The translations under genes were made by a program, and so were the position numbers. This document shows, in pieces, positions 32,550 to 42,472 of a DNA stretch of 64,000 nt. Below the pieces are notes generated by a model. It was not told the origin of the DNA. It made no database searches and was given only the letters and a program-made list of their open reading frames with translations. Source of the stretch: an uncultured Pseudomonadales bacterium. GTDB taxonomy: Bacteria; Pseudomonadota; Gammaproteobacteria; Pseudomonadales; Azotimanducaceae. The DNA lies in the NCBI GenBank assembly GCA_937775265.1, contig CALKBV010000004.1, positions 62,001 through 126,000 of the forward strand, read 5' to 3'. The number at the start of each line of letters is the position of its first letter. Position 1 is the stretch's first letter.

Positions 32550-33907
32550 ATCAGCTGGTCCCGCCCCGGAGGATTGCCTGCCAGATAATCATTAAGTACT
32601 TCATGAAAGCGGTGCACACGTGTTTCCTGGGCCGCAAAATAGGGTTCCTGGTAGCCCCTCGAGCGCCAACCGATTCTTTGACCCTGAGTGAGTTGCCAGT
32701 CCTGGAACACCACCTGGTCGGACAAGTCCTGCACTGAGGATCCGTCACCGTATACTCGAAAATCCAGCTCTGCTTCCTTCAATTCCATCGTGGTACGGGC
32801 CGTGCGATTAACGAAGCCTTCCATGCCTTCAACCGGATAGGCCATGGTCCACTGATCGAAGAAACACTTCTCTGGATCTGTTGGGTGTGGCTCCCATCGC
32901 CACACCAGAAAGGAATCTGCTCCGGGAGCGATCGCGACGTTAGGGAACAAGACGCCAAACGGGCTCTCGGTAAGGTCCTCGTCACTCAGGTTTTCGTAGT
33001 GAAGAAAGCCTTTTTCTTTCCATAATTTCCGCTTGGCCGCCTTGAGGTCCAGCCACCCCTGCATTGCCTTGGTGTCAAAATCGGGATAACCGTCAGGGTC
33101 AATATCCCAGGCACGTAATTGCTCATCAAACGGGTGAGGCTGACCCTCGGGCAGACGATCACGCAATGATGGCCTCCCCATCTGAACAATCCTATTGTGG
33201 CCCATCGGAAACATTTCGTATCGGGAAGTGAAGTGGTCCTGATCAATAATCGGTGGCACCTGGGGATGAACCGTCCTGGTGTGATAAGACTCATTGAAAT
33301 TATCCGACCAGAATTTCCAGTTAGCATCCAGCTCCACGCGAATCCAGTGAACTCGAACCGTTTTTTCGAACTGATGTCCTTTGTAGAGCTCCGGCGTTGG
33401 CTCCAGATACTTCAGGAGATCAGGCGCATCATCATCCATGGTGTACCAGACAAGCCCCGCCCAAGTACCAACCCGCACTTCAACGAGTGTCGCCTTGCCA
33501 ACCGGGTCTCCCTGGGGGAAATCATCCTGGTCAGGGCAGGCCTCTAGCACCCCGCTAAGACCCCATCGCCAGCCATGATACGGACAAAAGAAACTATCCT
33601 GGCTACTATTGCCCCAAACCAGCCGCGCCGCACGATGGCCACAGGCGTTATAAAAACCTTTCAGCGATCCGTCACGCTGGCGAACGATCATCACAGATTC
33701 GTGCATAAAATCATGCACGATGTAGTCTCCTGCCTCCTGAAGCTGTTGCTCGCGCCCCGCGATATGCCAGATCCTGGTCCACAGGTATTGCCACTCCTGC
33801 TTCATAAAATCGGGGTCGTAATATCGCTCCTGCGATATCGAATCACCACGTAGATTGGTTGTGTCTTTTCCATCCATCGTCAGCGGATGCGGCTCAATCT
33901 TAGTCAC
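32546..33907 (-). CDS. Rieske non-heme iron oxygenase, alpha subunit
   Basis: A 453-aa protein with start GTG 33907 preceded by GAGGTG. The Rieske 2Fe-2S ligands are seen in NACGHRAARLV and FCPYHGWRW (CxH...CxxH). The catalytic mononuclear iron site is DNFNESYHTRTVHPQVPP with its two His. It hydroxylates or demethylates an organic substrate using reductant from a ferredoxin/reductase not present nearby. It is divergently oriented to the Rieske gene at 34208 across a 300-bp gap, so the pair may share regulation. Confidence 0.92.
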   Translation of the reverse strand: MTKIEPHPLTMDGKDTTNLRGDSISQERYYDPDFMKQEWQYLWTRIWHIAGREQQLQEAGDYIVHDFMHESVMIVRQRDGSLKGFYNACGHRAARLVWGNSSQDSFFCPYHGWRWGLSGVLEACPDQDDFPQGDPVGKATLVEVRVGTWAGLVWYTMDDDAPDLLKYLEPTPELYKGHQFEKTVRVHWIRVELDANWKFWSDNFNESYHTRTVHPQVPPIIDQDHFTSRYEMFPMGHNRIVQMGRPSLRDRLPEGQPHPFDEQLRAWDIDPDGYPDFDTKAMQGWLDLKAAKRKLWKEKGFLHYENLSDEDLTESPFGVLFPNVAIAPGADSFLVWRWEPHPTDPEKCFFDQWTMAYPVEGMEGFVNRTARTTMELKEAELDFRVYGDGSSVQDLSDQVVFQDWQLTQGQRIGWRSRGYQEPYFAAQETRVHRFHEVLNDYLAGNPPGRDQLI

Positions 33908-34207
33908 GAATCACCTCACTTTTAGTGCTCACAAGGCTAGATTAAAACCCTAGTTAGATAAGCTGTCAAAACACACTTATTCGTCGATTCAGCGCGGCTG
34001 GACGGAACTGCAACTCTATCGCCACCGCCAGTAGCCTCTATCTGGGCTCGAGCCCCCAAAAACTCGCCTTCCTGTTATGACGGGAAACTTAGTTCAACGC
34101 CGAGTACACAAAGGGCTTCCAAGACCCCGGGTTTACACAGCGATCAATCCCAGCTTATATTACATCGACCAGTCGATTCACATGCCCGACAGATACCCGG
34201 AGAGTAA
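33908..34207. other. Intergenic region between divergent Rieske genes
   Basis: 300 bp with no convincing coding sequence. It should hold the two divergent promoters. I see the ribosome-binding sequences at each end and no clear palindrome or sigma-70 match worth naming. Confidence 0.5.
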
Positions 34208-35638
34208 ATGCCAAAGGATAAGCCCGCGTTTTCCCAGCCACCGAGGTTCGCCAACTTTGTTCCAAAGCCCTGGGTACAAGACCTGTACCCAAATGATGCA
34301 AAACAACCACCATCGGGTTTACTCAACGAGTCATCAGACAACCTCGCCACAACGGACATCCCAACTGAACGTTACTGGTCCCACGAATGGCACAAAATGG
34401 AAGTTGACCATGTCTGGAGAAAAACCTGGCAGGTTGCCTGCAGGATCGAAGAAATCCCCAATGATGGTGATTTTGTAGTCTACGACATCGTCGACGACAG
34501 TGTCATCGTCGTTCGATCTTCAACGGGAGACATCAAAGCCTTCACAAACTCTTGCCTGCACCGTGGCACTTCAATTGTTGATGGTGCCGGCTCGGTCGAA
34601 GAGTTCCGTTGCCCCTACCATGGATGGTCTTACAACCTGGACGGTCAACTGACGTCGCTTCCTGCGGCCTGGGATTTTTCCCATCTAAACATTGACGAAC
34701 AGCAACTCCCAGCCGTACAGGTCGATACCTGGGCAGGATTCGTATTCATTAACTTGGACCCGGAGTGCACCACACTCAATGAATATTTAGGTGTACTGCC
34801 TGAGCATCTCAACGACTTCAACATCGACAACAGGTACAAGGCAGTACACGTTTCCAAGGTTGTTCCCTGTAACTGGAAAGTGGCACAAGAAGCATTCATC
34901 GAGGGGTATCATGTCGCGGAAACTCATTTCGAAAAAACACTTGAGGGGAAAATCGCGGTTTCAGGCGCGGCTGTTTCAAATTATGACACCTCTATACAGT
35001 ACGATTACTGGAAACCTCATGTCACCAGAATGAATATGCTGGGCGGCATCCCCAGTGGTTACATCAGAGACCAACTTCAAAGTGAACAGGCGATTGTTGA
35101 TGCTTACTTTGCTCGCAAACCAGGCGATACCGTCACGCTGACAGAAGGCCAAACCGCGAGATCCCTTATCGCCGAGCACAATCGAAAAATTTGGGGTAAA
35201 TCCCACAATGTGGATCTGTCAACCGCCAGCGACGCGGAAATGATCGACCAGATTCAATATACATTGTTCCCGAATTTTACGGTTTGGCCGACAATCGTCG
35301 CGCCGCTGGTTTACCGTTTCCGGCCGGACGGTGATGACCCAAACCATTCAATTTTCGAAATCTGGATGTTACTGCCGATCGCAGATGATGGTAGCCATCC
35401 AGCGCCAATGACGGAATTGCGGCTAGACGAAGATCAGCTGTGGTCATCGGTTCCTGAACTCGGCGGATATGGCCCTGTGATCGACCAGGACACACCAAAT
35501 TTCCCTCGAATCCAGAAAGGATTAAAGGCCAGTAAAAAAGGAGCAGTGAGTCTGGCTAACTATCAGGAGAACCGAATCCGCGTCTTTCATGAAACGCTGG
35601 AAATGTATCTTTTTGGACCCGACTCAAGCTTGCAGTAA
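34208..35638 (+). CDS. Rieske non-heme iron oxygenase, alpha subunit
   Basis: A 476-aa protein with GGAGAG before the ATG. Rieske ligands: NSCLHRGTSIV and CPYHGWSYN. Iron site: QEAFIEGYHVAETHFEKT. The C-terminus reads KKGAVSLANYQENRIRVFHETLEMYL. It is distinct in sequence from the divergent neighbour, so they are not a recent duplicate, but it resembles the fragment at 30.4 kb. No beta subunit is nearby, so it is probably a homo-oligomeric alpha-only enzyme. The substrate is unknown. Confidence 0.92.
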   Translation: MPKDKPAFSQPPRFANFVPKPWVQDLYPNDAKQPPSGLLNESSDNLATTDIPTERYWSHEWHKMEVDHVWRKTWQVACRIEEIPNDGDFVVYDIVDDSVIVVRSSTGDIKAFTNSCLHRGTSIVDGAGSVEEFRCPYHGWSYNLDGQLTSLPAAWDFSHLNIDEQQLPAVQVDTWAGFVFINLDPECTTLNEYLGVLPEHLNDFNIDNRYKAVHVSKVVPCNWKVAQEAFIEGYHVAETHFEKTLEGKIAVSGAAVSNYDTSIQYDYWKPHVTRMNMLGGIPSGYIRDQLQSEQAIVDAYFARKPGDTVTLTEGQTARSLIAEHNRKIWGKSHNVDLSTASDAEMIDQIQYTLFPNFTVWPTIVAPLVYRFRPDGDDPNHSIFEIWMLLPIADDGSHPAPMTELRLDEDQLWSSVPELGGYGPVIDQDTPNFPRIQKGLKASKKGAVSLANYQENRIRVFHETLEMYLFGPDSSLQ

Positions 35639-35671
35639 CCAGCGGCACGCTGAAGACCACACGGGCATCGA

Positions 35672-36857
35672 CTAGTCAGGCAATTCCAGCACCCGTTTGG
35701 CAATAATATTTAGCTGGACCTCTGAGGTACCACCTTCAATTGAGTTCGCTTTTGAACGGAGCCAACTTCGAGTGGTAGACAGCTCTTTATCGAGAAAACC
35801 ATCGCCGTCCCATCCCAAGCCCTGGGCGCCCAGCATGTCCATCATAACTTCGAAACGCCCTTTGTTCTGCTCTGTGCCGTAGTACTTAAACATAGAGGAT
35901 GCTGGAGATGGCGCCGAACTCGTTCTCGCCTCCGAAGCCGATCTTCGCAGGGTCAGGCTAAACGCCTTAGAGTTCATTTTGTGCCGAGTGATTTTGTCTC
36001 GAAGGTTAGAATTAGCGATCTTTCCTTGAAACTCCCCGACATACTTCTTTGCCTGATTTTCAATCGCATGTTCCGGGCTTTTAGGGGCACCCTGTGTGCC
36101 CATACCTGCAACCATATTGCGCTCATGCTGAAGTAAACGCTTGGCAATCGGCCAGCCTTTATTCACTTCACCAACCAAATTTCCTCGCAAGGCCCTAACA
36201 TCTTCAAAGAACGTTTCACAAAACTGTGAGGAGCCACTAATTAACTGGATCGGGTTTGCTTCGACACCCTTAGACTTCATATCGAAAAGGATAAAACTGA
36301 TACCGTCGTGTTTCGGCACATCCGGATCAGTGCGCACCAGACAAAATATCCAGTCCGACAGATGCGCAAAAGACGTCCAGATTTTTGAACCATTGATCAC
36401 GTATTCATCACCGTCGAGCACAGCACGCGTCTGCAAGCTCGCGAGGTCTGAACCAGATCCCGGCTCACTGTATCCCTGGCACCAGCGAATTTCACCGCGA
36501 ACTATCTTTGGTAGATGCTCGTGTTTTTGGGCTTCACTGCCGAACTCCAGCAAAACAGGCCCCAGCATACTAATGCCAAAGGACAGTAACGGAGACCTCG
36601 CGTTAATCCTCGTCAAGCTCATCCTGGAGAATTCTATTTTCTTCACGGGTTAATCCACCGCCGCCGTACTCGCGGGGCCAGGTTGGACAGGTCCAGCCCT
36701 TTGAACCCATGTTCTCCAACCATACTTTCGCATCCGGATGGGCAAAGGTTCCGTTTCTACCACCCCAAACCCAGTCTTCCTCGGTGCCTTTGGTACGCAT
36801 CGCTTCAGGGCAGTGTTCATCAAGCCATTGACGAACTTCGTTTCTAAATTCTTCCAT
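35672..36857 (-). pseudogene. Acyl-CoA dehydrogenase interrupted by a one-base insertion
   Basis: The N-terminal part (MEEFRNEVRQWLDEHCPEAM to LQDELDE, ATG 36857 with GAGG upstream) and the C-terminal part (INARSPLLSFGISMLGPVLLEF through SIEGGTSEVQLNIIAKRVLEL) lie in adjacent frames. They join near 36605-36610 at GACGAGGATTAACG. Removing one G gives DEINARSPLLSF without a stop and a full protein of about 395 aa, matching the family. Catalytic-domain motifs (WCQGYSEPGSGSDLASLQTRAV, INGSKIWTSFAH) are intact, so this may be a recent mutation or sequence error. It is a relative of the 29053 dehydrogenase. Confidence 0.88.
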
Positions 36858-36972
36858 AGAGCCTCGGGTGAACCCCATAGGGGCAGTTTTGTACGAAATT
36901 TTCTGTTAGGTCAAAGCCGACCAAATATGAATACAATAATTCTTGAAGAGTGCCGTTTTACATTTAGGCATA

Positions 36973-37013
36973 CAAAAAAAAGGCCCCAGATTATCTTGCG
37001 ATGATCTGGGGCC
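36973..37013 (-). terminator. Rho-independent terminator of the TonB-receptor gene
   Basis: On the minus strand a 14-position stem, GGCCCCAGATCATC against GATAATCTGGGGCC, has a single mismatch and a 4-nt loop, and is followed by eight Ts (36974-36981). It starts 12 bp after the TonB receptor stop codon, which is an ideal layout. Confidence 0.9.
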
Positions 37014-37024
37014 AGGATGAACCT

Positions 37025-39475
37025 TTACATACTATAGCTTGCAGTTATGCCATAAGTTCTTGGCATCGCTGTCAGCTTAAGAATTGCGTCGTTAACTTTA
37101 CTGTGCCGAGTCCAATAATATTCATCGGTGACGTTACGACCCCAAAACCAAATTTTCCAATTATCGTTCTCGATACCAGCACGCACATCTACCAATGTTC
37201 TATCTGGCACAGGAAGAGTTGTGTCTCCTGACACTTCCCCTGCAGTTAGACGAGTGCAAGTAACACCGGTTTCTTTACATTCGTCAACAAAGAACGAGAA
37301 TGTCTCTTCCTGATAATTCACATTGGTGCCAACAAAGGCCGTCCAGGCGCCATCCATTATTGTCCAGTTATAGGTAACCGCAAGATTTGCCTGAAGCTCC
37401 GGTGCCTGCGGAAAATCCTGCCCAGAAAAGTCTTTAGTCCCTGAATTGGCCCCAGGCTTAAAGAACGCATCAAAATTTCTAAAATCACCGTCGACTTCTG
37501 TGTCAGCAAGACTGACTGAAGGCGAAATAGTTAGCCCTTCAACAGGTATCCATGTCGCGAGCAACTCAAATCCTACGACATGAGATTCCGGCACATTTAC
37601 CAGTGAGGGCAGCGCTCCAAATATCGGATCCTCGAGTGCACCTAAGATTTGCTTGTCGGTGTAATCATAATAAAATGCTGCGCCGTTAAGCTGCAAACTA
37701 CCATCTAAAAGAGTTGTCTTTGCGCCAATTTCATAAGCAAGCAGTTCTTCCTGAACAACAGGCTCAAGCTGAACAACCGCAGAACCGGCCAGAGTTGGAA
37801 ACTGACCATTTTTATAGGCTTTGCTGATGTTTCCGTATACGAGCGTTTCTTCGTTCATCGCCCAGTTCAAACCAACTCTCCAAGAAGTGTTGTCTTCTTC
37901 CAGGCTCAGTTCGTGACCACTAGGGACGGGATTAAAGTCAGGTGCCGGCCCAGTAGTCGAACATTCTCCTGGTTGCACCTGAAGCGCACTGGTCGAGCCA
38001 AGAAACGGTTGGATCAAAGCAGACGTTAATGCCCAAGTACCGTCACCACCATCATACGTGCATCCGTTGAAATCGCGTTCCTGATCCGTGTATCTGACAC
38101 CGGCCTGCAGAATCAAAGAGTCACTAAGACTATATTCAACATTTGCGAAAGCCGCCCATGTTTTTACGTCCTGCTCACTCGTTGGCGAAACAGGGCCATA
38201 ATCAATGAAGCCAAAAACCGGCACTACAGAGGAATGACCATAAGAATGCATGTACTGATCAAAGGTTTCCATGTCCTCGTAGTTGACCCCAGCGACCCAA
38301 GTCCCACGATCAAACGTACCTGTCAACCTAAACTCCTGAAAAAACGTTTCCATGTAACCACTATGGGACTGCTCATATATCTGTAAAGCAGCACCGTCTG
38401 CATCCATACCCGTGCCATTCTGTTCAAAATCGTTGTAGCTCGTTAGCGAGGTTAAAACGAGGTTGTCACTTAGGTCATAATCCACACGTACCTGAGCAGA
38501 AATAAATTCATCATCACTTTCAAGTGGGTAACAACCACGATCCCAGCGCCGCTGGTTTATATCTGTTGGCGTGCCCCCATTAGTATTTGCACAGGGACTC
38601 CAAGCTGCCGCCTCTGCTTTCCTAGGTGCAAGCGGCACCGCTAAGAAATCAGGGTTTAGCCCGTTAACGGGGTTCTGGGAGATTTTACCCGAAAGCTGCG
38701 GTCGCAAGGTGTCGCTGTTATTGGTAAAGCCACTTAAAGTAAACTGCACCCTTGCTCGTTCATCGTCGTCGTAGGCTAGAATTACACGATAAGCAAATTC
38801 GTCTTTTTCACCGGCCTCTTGGTCATCAACATAACTTTCCTGCCAATCATCTGAGGTTTGAGAACGGAGGGCTACCCTGTAGCCCCACGCGTCATTAATC
38901 GGTCCACTAACGTATCCGTCAACATCTAGCGAACCGAATCTACCGTAGCTGACAGTCACACCCGAATCAAACTCACTCGTGGGTTTGTTCGCAATAAAGT
39001 TAACCGCGCCACCCGTTGCGTTTTGCCCAAACAAGGTTCCTTGAGGACCTTTTAGTGCCTCAACACGCTGAACGTCAAGGGACGCACCCCTTGTCATAGG
39101 TGAAAACTGCAGAGGCGCCTCATCGAGGTAAACACTCACAGTTGGGCTGGTCGCCAACGAATTTTCCTGGAAGCCGACGCCCCTAATCGTGTAGATCGCA
39201 GTCCCTGCGTAGTTAACGTTCGAGCTGAAGCCTGCAACCGCCTTATAAAGATCAAATGCATCCGTTATGCCAAGATCTTTTAGCTGTTCTCCCGTGGACG
39301 CCTGAATAGACATACCAACATCATTAATACTTTCCTCTCGTTTCTGCGCGGTAACAACGATTTCTTCAATGGTGGTACCACTTGTACGATTTTCTTCTGC
39401 TGCATTTAAAAACGGACTTGCAAGCAGCAAACTTGCTATCGATAAACGCATAATGCCGAGCAACCATGTCTTCAT
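37025..39475 (-). CDS. TonB-dependent outer-membrane receptor
   Basis: An 816-aa protein with a signal peptide (MKTWLLGIMRLSIASLLLASPFLNA) and a TonB box/plug start (IEEIVVTAQKREESINDVGMSI). Plug motifs are seen (TIRGVGFQ, GPQGTLFGQNATGGAVNFIANKP), then a 22-strand barrel with a C-terminal DEYYWTRHSKV...YGITASYSM. Such receptors import bulky substrates across the outer membrane. The plug type is that of sphingomonad/marine receptors next to catabolic genes, not siderophore receptors proven by context. The AAGGGG site precedes the ATG. A divergent TetR regulator and a sigma-70 promoter lie upstream. Confidence 0.93.
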   Translation of the reverse strand: MKTWLLGIMRLSIASLLLASPFLNAAEENRTSGTTIEEIVVTAQKREESINDVGMSIQASTGEQLKDLGITDAFDLYKAVAGFSSNVNYAGTAIYTIRGVGFQENSLATSPTVSVYLDEAPLQFSPMTRGASLDVQRVEALKGPQGTLFGQNATGGAVNFIANKPTSEFDSGVTVSYGRFGSLDVDGYVSGPINDAWGYRVALRSQTSDDWQESYVDDQEAGEKDEFAYRVILAYDDDERARVQFTLSGFTNNSDTLRPQLSGKISQNPVNGLNPDFLAVPLAPRKAEAAAWSPCANTNGGTPTDINQRRWDRGCYPLESDDEFISAQVRVDYDLSDNLVLTSLTSYNDFEQNGTGMDADGAALQIYEQSHSGYMETFFQEFRLTGTFDRGTWVAGVNYEDMETFDQYMHSYGHSSVVPVFGFIDYGPVSPTSEQDVKTWAAFANVEYSLSDSLILQAGVRYTDQERDFNGCTYDGGDGTWALTSALIQPFLGSTSALQVQPGECSTTGPAPDFNPVPSGHELSLEEDNTSWRVGLNWAMNEETLVYGNISKAYKNGQFPTLAGSAVVQLEPVVQEELLAYEIGAKTTLLDGSLQLNGAAFYYDYTDKQILGALEDPIFGALPSLVNVPESHVVGFELLATWIPVEGLTISPSVSLADTEVDGDFRNFDAFFKPGANSGTKDFSGQDFPQAPELQANLAVTYNWTIMDGAWTAFVGTNVNYQEETFSFFVDECKETGVTCTRLTAGEVSGDTTLPVPDRTLVDVRAGIENDNWKIWFWGRNVTDEYYWTRHSKVNDAILKLTAMPRTYGITASYSM

Positions 39476-39556
39476 TCAATTTCCCCTTCAATCATGAATT
39501 AACCGATCCGGAGAACACGCGCAACACTAGGCGACCCCCCCCTCGGCAATAAAATC

Positions 39557-39586
39557 AATATACACGGATTTTTTTTAATAAGTCAA
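39557..39586 (-). promoter_or_regulatory. Sigma-70-like promoter of the TonB-receptor gene
   Basis: The minus strand reads TTGACT, an 18-bp spacer rich in A, and TATATT, about 82 bp before the receptor ATG. A short direct repeat GTCAA-CAATT-GTCAA overlaps the -35 and could be the binding site of the divergent TetR regulator. This is a pattern match only. Confidence 0.55.
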
Positions 39587-39732
39587 CAATTGTCAAAGCT
39601 GGACCTCCCTCTCTCCGACACCACTACCATGCCATCAGAGCACTACACACTGCATCACACCCCCCTTCCGATACTGGTAACTAATGATTTCACGACTTAT
39701 GATCCATCAAACCATCTACTCACGAGCGCCTA

Positions 39733-40356
39733 ATGTCGGATGACAACCCAAAACCATCAGAAAAGTGGCAGACCCAAAAGAGTTCCCTCACTCGCGATAG
39801 AATAGTCATCGCAGCACTCGAATGTATTATTGAATTTGGCTACGAAAGCACCACGATGTCCAAGATCGCCAAATCGGCCAAGGTTTCTCAAGGTTCCATG
39901 CAGTACCACTTCCCCGCAAAACTCGACGCGATCAAGGCTGCGATCAACTACCTGCTGGCAAAACGGCTTACTGACCACCAGCGAGATCTTGAGGAAAGAC
40001 CAGCTGGTGTTGATTCGATGGCACACGCTATTGAAGTGTATTGGTACCACCTCAATGAGGGTCATTACGTTGCGTACCAGGACTTGGTCATCGCAGCCCG
40101 CACCCACCCTGAACTGGCGACGGTCCTGAAACCTGCCTATCAACGATTTGTAAAAGCATGGCGAAGGGACGCGCAGAATTTAATCCCCGAATGGAGTGGA
40201 AGCAGGGAAAAGTTTGAGCTCATCTGTGACATCGGTCAGTATCAGATGGAAGGACTGGCATACGGCAGGCTGAACGGCCAGCTAAGTGATAAGCAAACTA
40301 GGACAGTTCTCGACTTTACCAAAGACCTGTTGTCTAAGATGATTGACGAAATTTAA
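39733..40356 (+). CDS. TetR/AcrR-family transcriptional regulator
   Basis: A 207-aa protein. The N-terminal helix-turn-helix reads RDRIVIAALECIIEFGYESTTMSKIAKSAKVSQGSMQYHFPAKLDAIKAAI (residues about 20-75), and an all-helical ligand domain follows. It is divergent from the TonB receptor with 257 bp between, so it most likely controls that receptor and perhaps the adjacent oxygenases. The ligand is unknown. Its stop overlaps that of the convergent PhyH gene. Confidence 0.92.
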   Translation: MSDDNPKPSEKWQTQKSSLTRDRIVIAALECIIEFGYESTTMSKIAKSAKVSQGSMQYHFPAKLDAIKAAINYLLAKRLTDHQRDLEERPAGVDSMAHAIEVYWYHLNEGHYVAYQDLVIAARTHPELATVLKPAYQRFVKAWRRDAQNLIPEWSGSREKFELICDIGQYQMEGLAYGRLNGQLSDKQTRTVLDFTKDLLSKMIDEI

Positions 40357-41267
40357 CCCGGCGCCCAGGCAATAGGGAAAACATCAGGGAAGTCACCCAG
40401 CGGTTGGCCATCGATTGGTGTGTGGTCATACAACGGCAATGGATCTGGAATTGACTGGCTACGCCGTCGAAGATAAGACACATCCGGGCCCGCCCATAGT
40501 GATGCATGAGAACGTCGCGGATGAGGCAATTCAACACCACCAAGTGCAGAATGCAGAATATTACCGTGGAAAAGCACGACATCACCCGGCTCATAATCCC
40601 AACCAAGAATATCAAAAGATTCTCGCTGCGCATCGATTTGAGGTAGCACGGGCAACCCGGGGTCGAGAAAGGAATCAAAATAGGTCCAATGGTCATGGGC
40701 TTCTCGTCCAATCAGGATCTTTCCACAGGCAAACTCTGCTTCCAACTGCGCCGCCCCAGCCGGGTCTGCCGCAGGGTCCATTCCTACCGGTGGACGGTAG
40801 GTCACATTCCACTTGTGTGATCCCCGAACCACTTCCAGGCTAACGTTACGCGGCGCTTCGTCAGCACACACCCACGCCCTTACCAACTGGTGCCCATCTA
40901 AATTGTAGTAACACGTATCCTGGTGCCAGGCGCTTGGCGCAATAAGACCGGCAGGCTTGTAGAACATCTGGTCCATATAAAACCTTACCTGGTCCTGCAA
41001 TACTGAGCCTACAATCTCCGCGATAGGCGACTCATCCATCAGGGTTTTAAGTTTAGGCGAGTGACTCGCCGGAAACTGATCTATACGAAGGGGCTCCGAG
41101 ACACCAGCTGACATGCCGTCCGGATGATTGTTCGCATACTCAAGACCTTCAGCAAGTATCTCAATCCAATCATCCCCGATAACACCTTTCAGCAGCACAG
41201 CACCATCACGATCAAACGCTTGAACTTCGTCTGTTGTAATCTGTCGCAGTAATCCACTCATCGCCAT
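40353..41267 (-). CDS. Phytanoyl-CoA dioxygenase (PhyH) family protein
   Basis: A 304-aa Fe(II)/2-oxoglutarate dioxygenase-type protein. The HxD pair is in SAWHQDTCYYNLDG near residue 115. The distal His is in GDVVLFHGNILHSALGG, and the 2OG-binding Arg probably in HPRRSHASLWAG. It may hydroxylate an acyl-CoA or another small molecule; the family is broad. The N-terminus (EVQAFDRDGAVLLKGVI) is typical. It converges on the TetR gene with a few bases of overlap. Confidence 0.9.
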   Translation of the reverse strand: MAMSGLLRQITTDEVQAFDRDGAVLLKGVIGDDWIEILAEGLEYANNHPDGMSAGVSEPLRIDQFPASHSPKLKTLMDESPIAEIVGSVLQDQVRFYMDQMFYKPAGLIAPSAWHQDTCYYNLDGHQLVRAWVCADEAPRNVSLEVVRGSHKWNVTYRPPVGMDPAADPAGAAQLEAEFACGKILIGREAHDHWTYFDSFLDPGLPVLPQIDAQRESFDILGWDYEPGDVVLFHGNILHSALGGVELPHPRRSHASLWAGPDVSYLRRRSQSIPDPLPLYDHTPIDGQPLGDFPDVFPIAWAPG

Positions 41268-41500
41268 CTTCGTTTAAGCTCCAATTCGAATAGTGGTAGC
41301 ATACAGAAAAAATAATTTGCACACATTGTTTTCATATGTCGGTTATCACACCTTTGATCCAGAACAATTTTATTGAACAAAATGACCAGAGCAAGGCATA
41401 TGCATGCGCCTAAACCACATAATCAGGTAATGCTAGCGACGAGCAGCCAGCCTGATACAGTAATTACATTGCTTATCAACCAAACCCATCAGGAAACGCT

Positions 41501-42400
41501 ATGACTAACCGAACGTTTGATTACATTACCTACGAAGTTGAAAAGGGCCGAGCCCGCATCACACTTAATCGACCCGAAAAACGCAATGCGCTATCAATGG
41601 AGCTGGTGGAAGAACTGCGCGATGCATTATGGGAAGCCGACGACGACAAGGCCGTTCACTGCGTTATTCTAAAGGGCGCTGGCACTTCATTTTGTGCCGG
41701 TTACGATCTCACCGCCAAACGGCAAGCAGTCGACGACGGTGTTAAGCGACGTAAAGGCGCCGGTTTTGATGATGACACCTGGCGAATAGAACAATTCCAG
41801 CGATCACTTCGAACCCTCACCGAGATGCACAAACCCACGATCGCCCAGATCCACGGTCATTGTTATGCCGGAGGTACTGATCTCGCACTCTATTGTGACA
41901 TATTAATATGCGCGGACAACGCCAGCATTGGCTATTCAGCGCTACGCAATATGGGCGCCGCACCTAATCAGATGTGGCTCTATCATATTGGCCCACAGTG
42001 GACCAAGCGCCTGCTATTAACCGGCGATACCTTAAGCGGCGAAGATGCAGCCAAAATCGGGCTGGTACTTAAGTCTGTGCCTGAAGAGCATCTGGAGGGG
42101 GAAGTGGAAGGTCTCGCTGATCGGCTTAGCTGGATTGATCCCGAAATGTTGTCAACCAACAAGCGAATCATCAATGTGGGTATGGAACTCATGGGATCAA
42201 CCGTGCTGCAACGCCTTGCTGCGGAAAATGACGCGCGCGCACATACGACCCAGGCGGCCAGAGACGTCTTCAAACAAATTGGTACAGAGGGTTTGCGAGC
42301 CGCGCTACGCGACCGTGACGCACCTTTCGGCGACAGTCGCGCAAGAGTTGAAGGGCCTGAACTGCGTGATAAAGACGGCAGACTCATACCGTTAGACTGA
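41501..42400 (+). CDS. Enoyl-CoA hydratase/isomerase family protein
   Basis: A 299-aa crotonase-fold protein with CAGGAAAC before the ATG. Seen: ARITLNRPEKRNALSMELVEEL, an oxyanion-hole segment GAGTSFCAGYDL, and HGHCYAGGTDLALYCDILICADNA. The length slightly exceeds the usual 260 aa because of an insert after the first oxyanion segment (KRQAVDDGVKRRKGAGFDDD). It hydrates or isomerises an enoyl-CoA and fits the acyl-CoA dehydrogenases of the region. A nitroreductase gene follows. Confidence 0.9.
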   Translation: MTNRTFDYITYEVEKGRARITLNRPEKRNALSMELVEELRDALWEADDDKAVHCVILKGAGTSFCAGYDLTAKRQAVDDGVKRRKGAGFDDDTWRIEQFQRSLRTLTEMHKPTIAQIHGHCYAGGTDLALYCDILICADNASIGYSALRNMGAAPNQMWLYHIGPQWTKRLLLTGDTLSGEDAAKIGLVLKSVPEEHLEGEVEGLADRLSWIDPEMLSTNKRIINVGMELMGSTVLQRLAAENDARAHTTQAARDVFKQIGTEGLRAALRDRDAPFGDSRARVEGPELRDKDGRLIPLD

Positions 42401-42472
42401 GCCGGATTCAAAAATCAGGAGAATCACCACATCCGGGTGACGGATAAAAATGATCCTAAGCAGGCATTCATC

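Noticed and set aside
34077-34478. 133-aa plus-strand ORF over the start of the second Rieske gene
   Set aside because: It overlaps the true Rieske coding start in another frame and has no protein-like motif.
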